Origin: Branchiostoma lanceolatum
Lineage: Eukaryota > Chordata > Leptocardii > Amphioxiformes > Branchiostomatidae
Length of the DNA: 64,000 nt
Assembly (NCBI RefSeq): GCF_035083965.1
Contig: NC_089724.1
Span: forward strand, 20,602,974 to 20,666,973
Direction of reading: 5' to 3'
The position numbers and the translations under genes are program-made. This document shows, piece by piece, positions 63,456 through 64,000 of this stretch; positions within the stretch are counted from its first letter, which is position 1, and each line of letters opens with the position of its first letter. Below the pieces are notes generated by a model. That model was not told where the DNA came from. It saw nothing but the letters and a program-made list of their open reading frames with translations, and searched no databases.

Positions 63456-64000
63456 CTACATTGATATGTAAGTTGAAGTAAATTGAAGCCTAAAAGTGGA
63501 GAGATGTTTTCATCAGATCTCAAAAATATACTGTGCACTTTTGATAACTGAAGCACCAAAGTCAAAAATTTTCCAATATTCAAAAGAACAACCGCCGAAC
63601 ATTGAAATCGATGCATGTAATGTGCTGAAAATAGATTCTGACGAAGATGGACACGAATAAGTAATCCTGTCTACGTGTAGAAGTCTGTGTCTAAGTCACG
63701 ACAATCCAATCAGGCTGAGAGCGGCAATCTTGTACGGAAGTGGTCTAGGTTTTACCCATACAGCGTACATGTATGTCTGGGCAGATTTAGAACGAGCTCT
63801 ACAGTCAAAGCTCAATGAATGATGAATATGTACAAATCACTATTTAAGATTAATGTATTCATTTTCTGTCTTTATCTCTAAAGCGATTTTTGGTCTTATT
63901 ACAAAGTTTTATAGAACTCAATGTTTATATCCCGATATCTCTCTGTGCCATAGACTATTCCTGGGAGTCCAGGTCCAAAATATAGTTCGAATGAAAACGC
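63456..64000. other. Window end without recognised gene
   Basis: AT-rich; the frame of the tentative exon stays open a little further upstream to 63616, but nothing is recognised. Confidence 0.3.

Overview
The window is eukaryotic nuclear DNA from an invertebrate chordate, most likely an amphioxus (Branchiostoma-type cephalochordate). The basis is short GT-AG introns, animal-specific gene families (an SLF2/FAM178 protein, an H-NOX soluble guanylate cyclase, Golgi Gal3ST-type sulfotransferases, a secreted neuropeptide-like precursor), tRNA-type SINE and LINE debris, and many small inverted-repeat elements. The species is inferred from content, not proven. Exons were assembled by eye from splice sites and reading phase; every main gene model keeps one open frame and sums to a whole number of codons.

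Region 1 (1-19.4 kb) is compact. The 5' end of mitochondrial leucyl-tRNA synthetase (LARS2, minus strand, start at 580) stands head to head with a 17-exon SLF2-like gene (plus strand, 995-10469, 1288 aa). SLF2 is in turn tail to tail with an 18-exon atypical beta-type soluble guanylate cyclase (minus strand, 19389-11143, 852 aa). The cyclase keeps the heme histidine, the YxSxR motif and the full catalytic set, and ends in a prenylation-like box CNLL.

Region 2 (20.7-38.5 kb) is a tandem array of four same-strand genes for type II membrane sulfotransferases of the galactose-3-O-sulfotransferase (Gal3ST) family, called A-D here. They share exon junctions and catalytic exons but differ strongly in the stem: about 300 aa in A, poly-Gln/Lys in B, short in C and D. 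Copy C lacks intron 1. B and C share patches of near-identical sequence that suggest gene conversion. Their introns and spacers hold a LINE tail, a 1.35-kb TTAA-flanked inverted-repeat element, a 29-bp minisatellite, large microsatellites and a diverged spacer duplication.

Region 3 (38.5-64 kb) is gene-poor. The best gene is a three-coding-exon, minus-strand secreted peptide precursor (46482-43582, 117 aa). Its signal peptide is followed directly by the decapeptide YSYSYGFAPG and KKR, with the layout of a GnRH precursor. The rest is mostly non-coding with several inverted-repeat elements (one carrying a LINE fragment), a SINE, satellites, and two tentative orphan exons of membrane proteins.

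The genes do not form one pathway. Two modules stand out: the local expansion of a Golgi sulfotransferase, and a candidate GnRH-like neuropeptide gene in the gene-poor flank.
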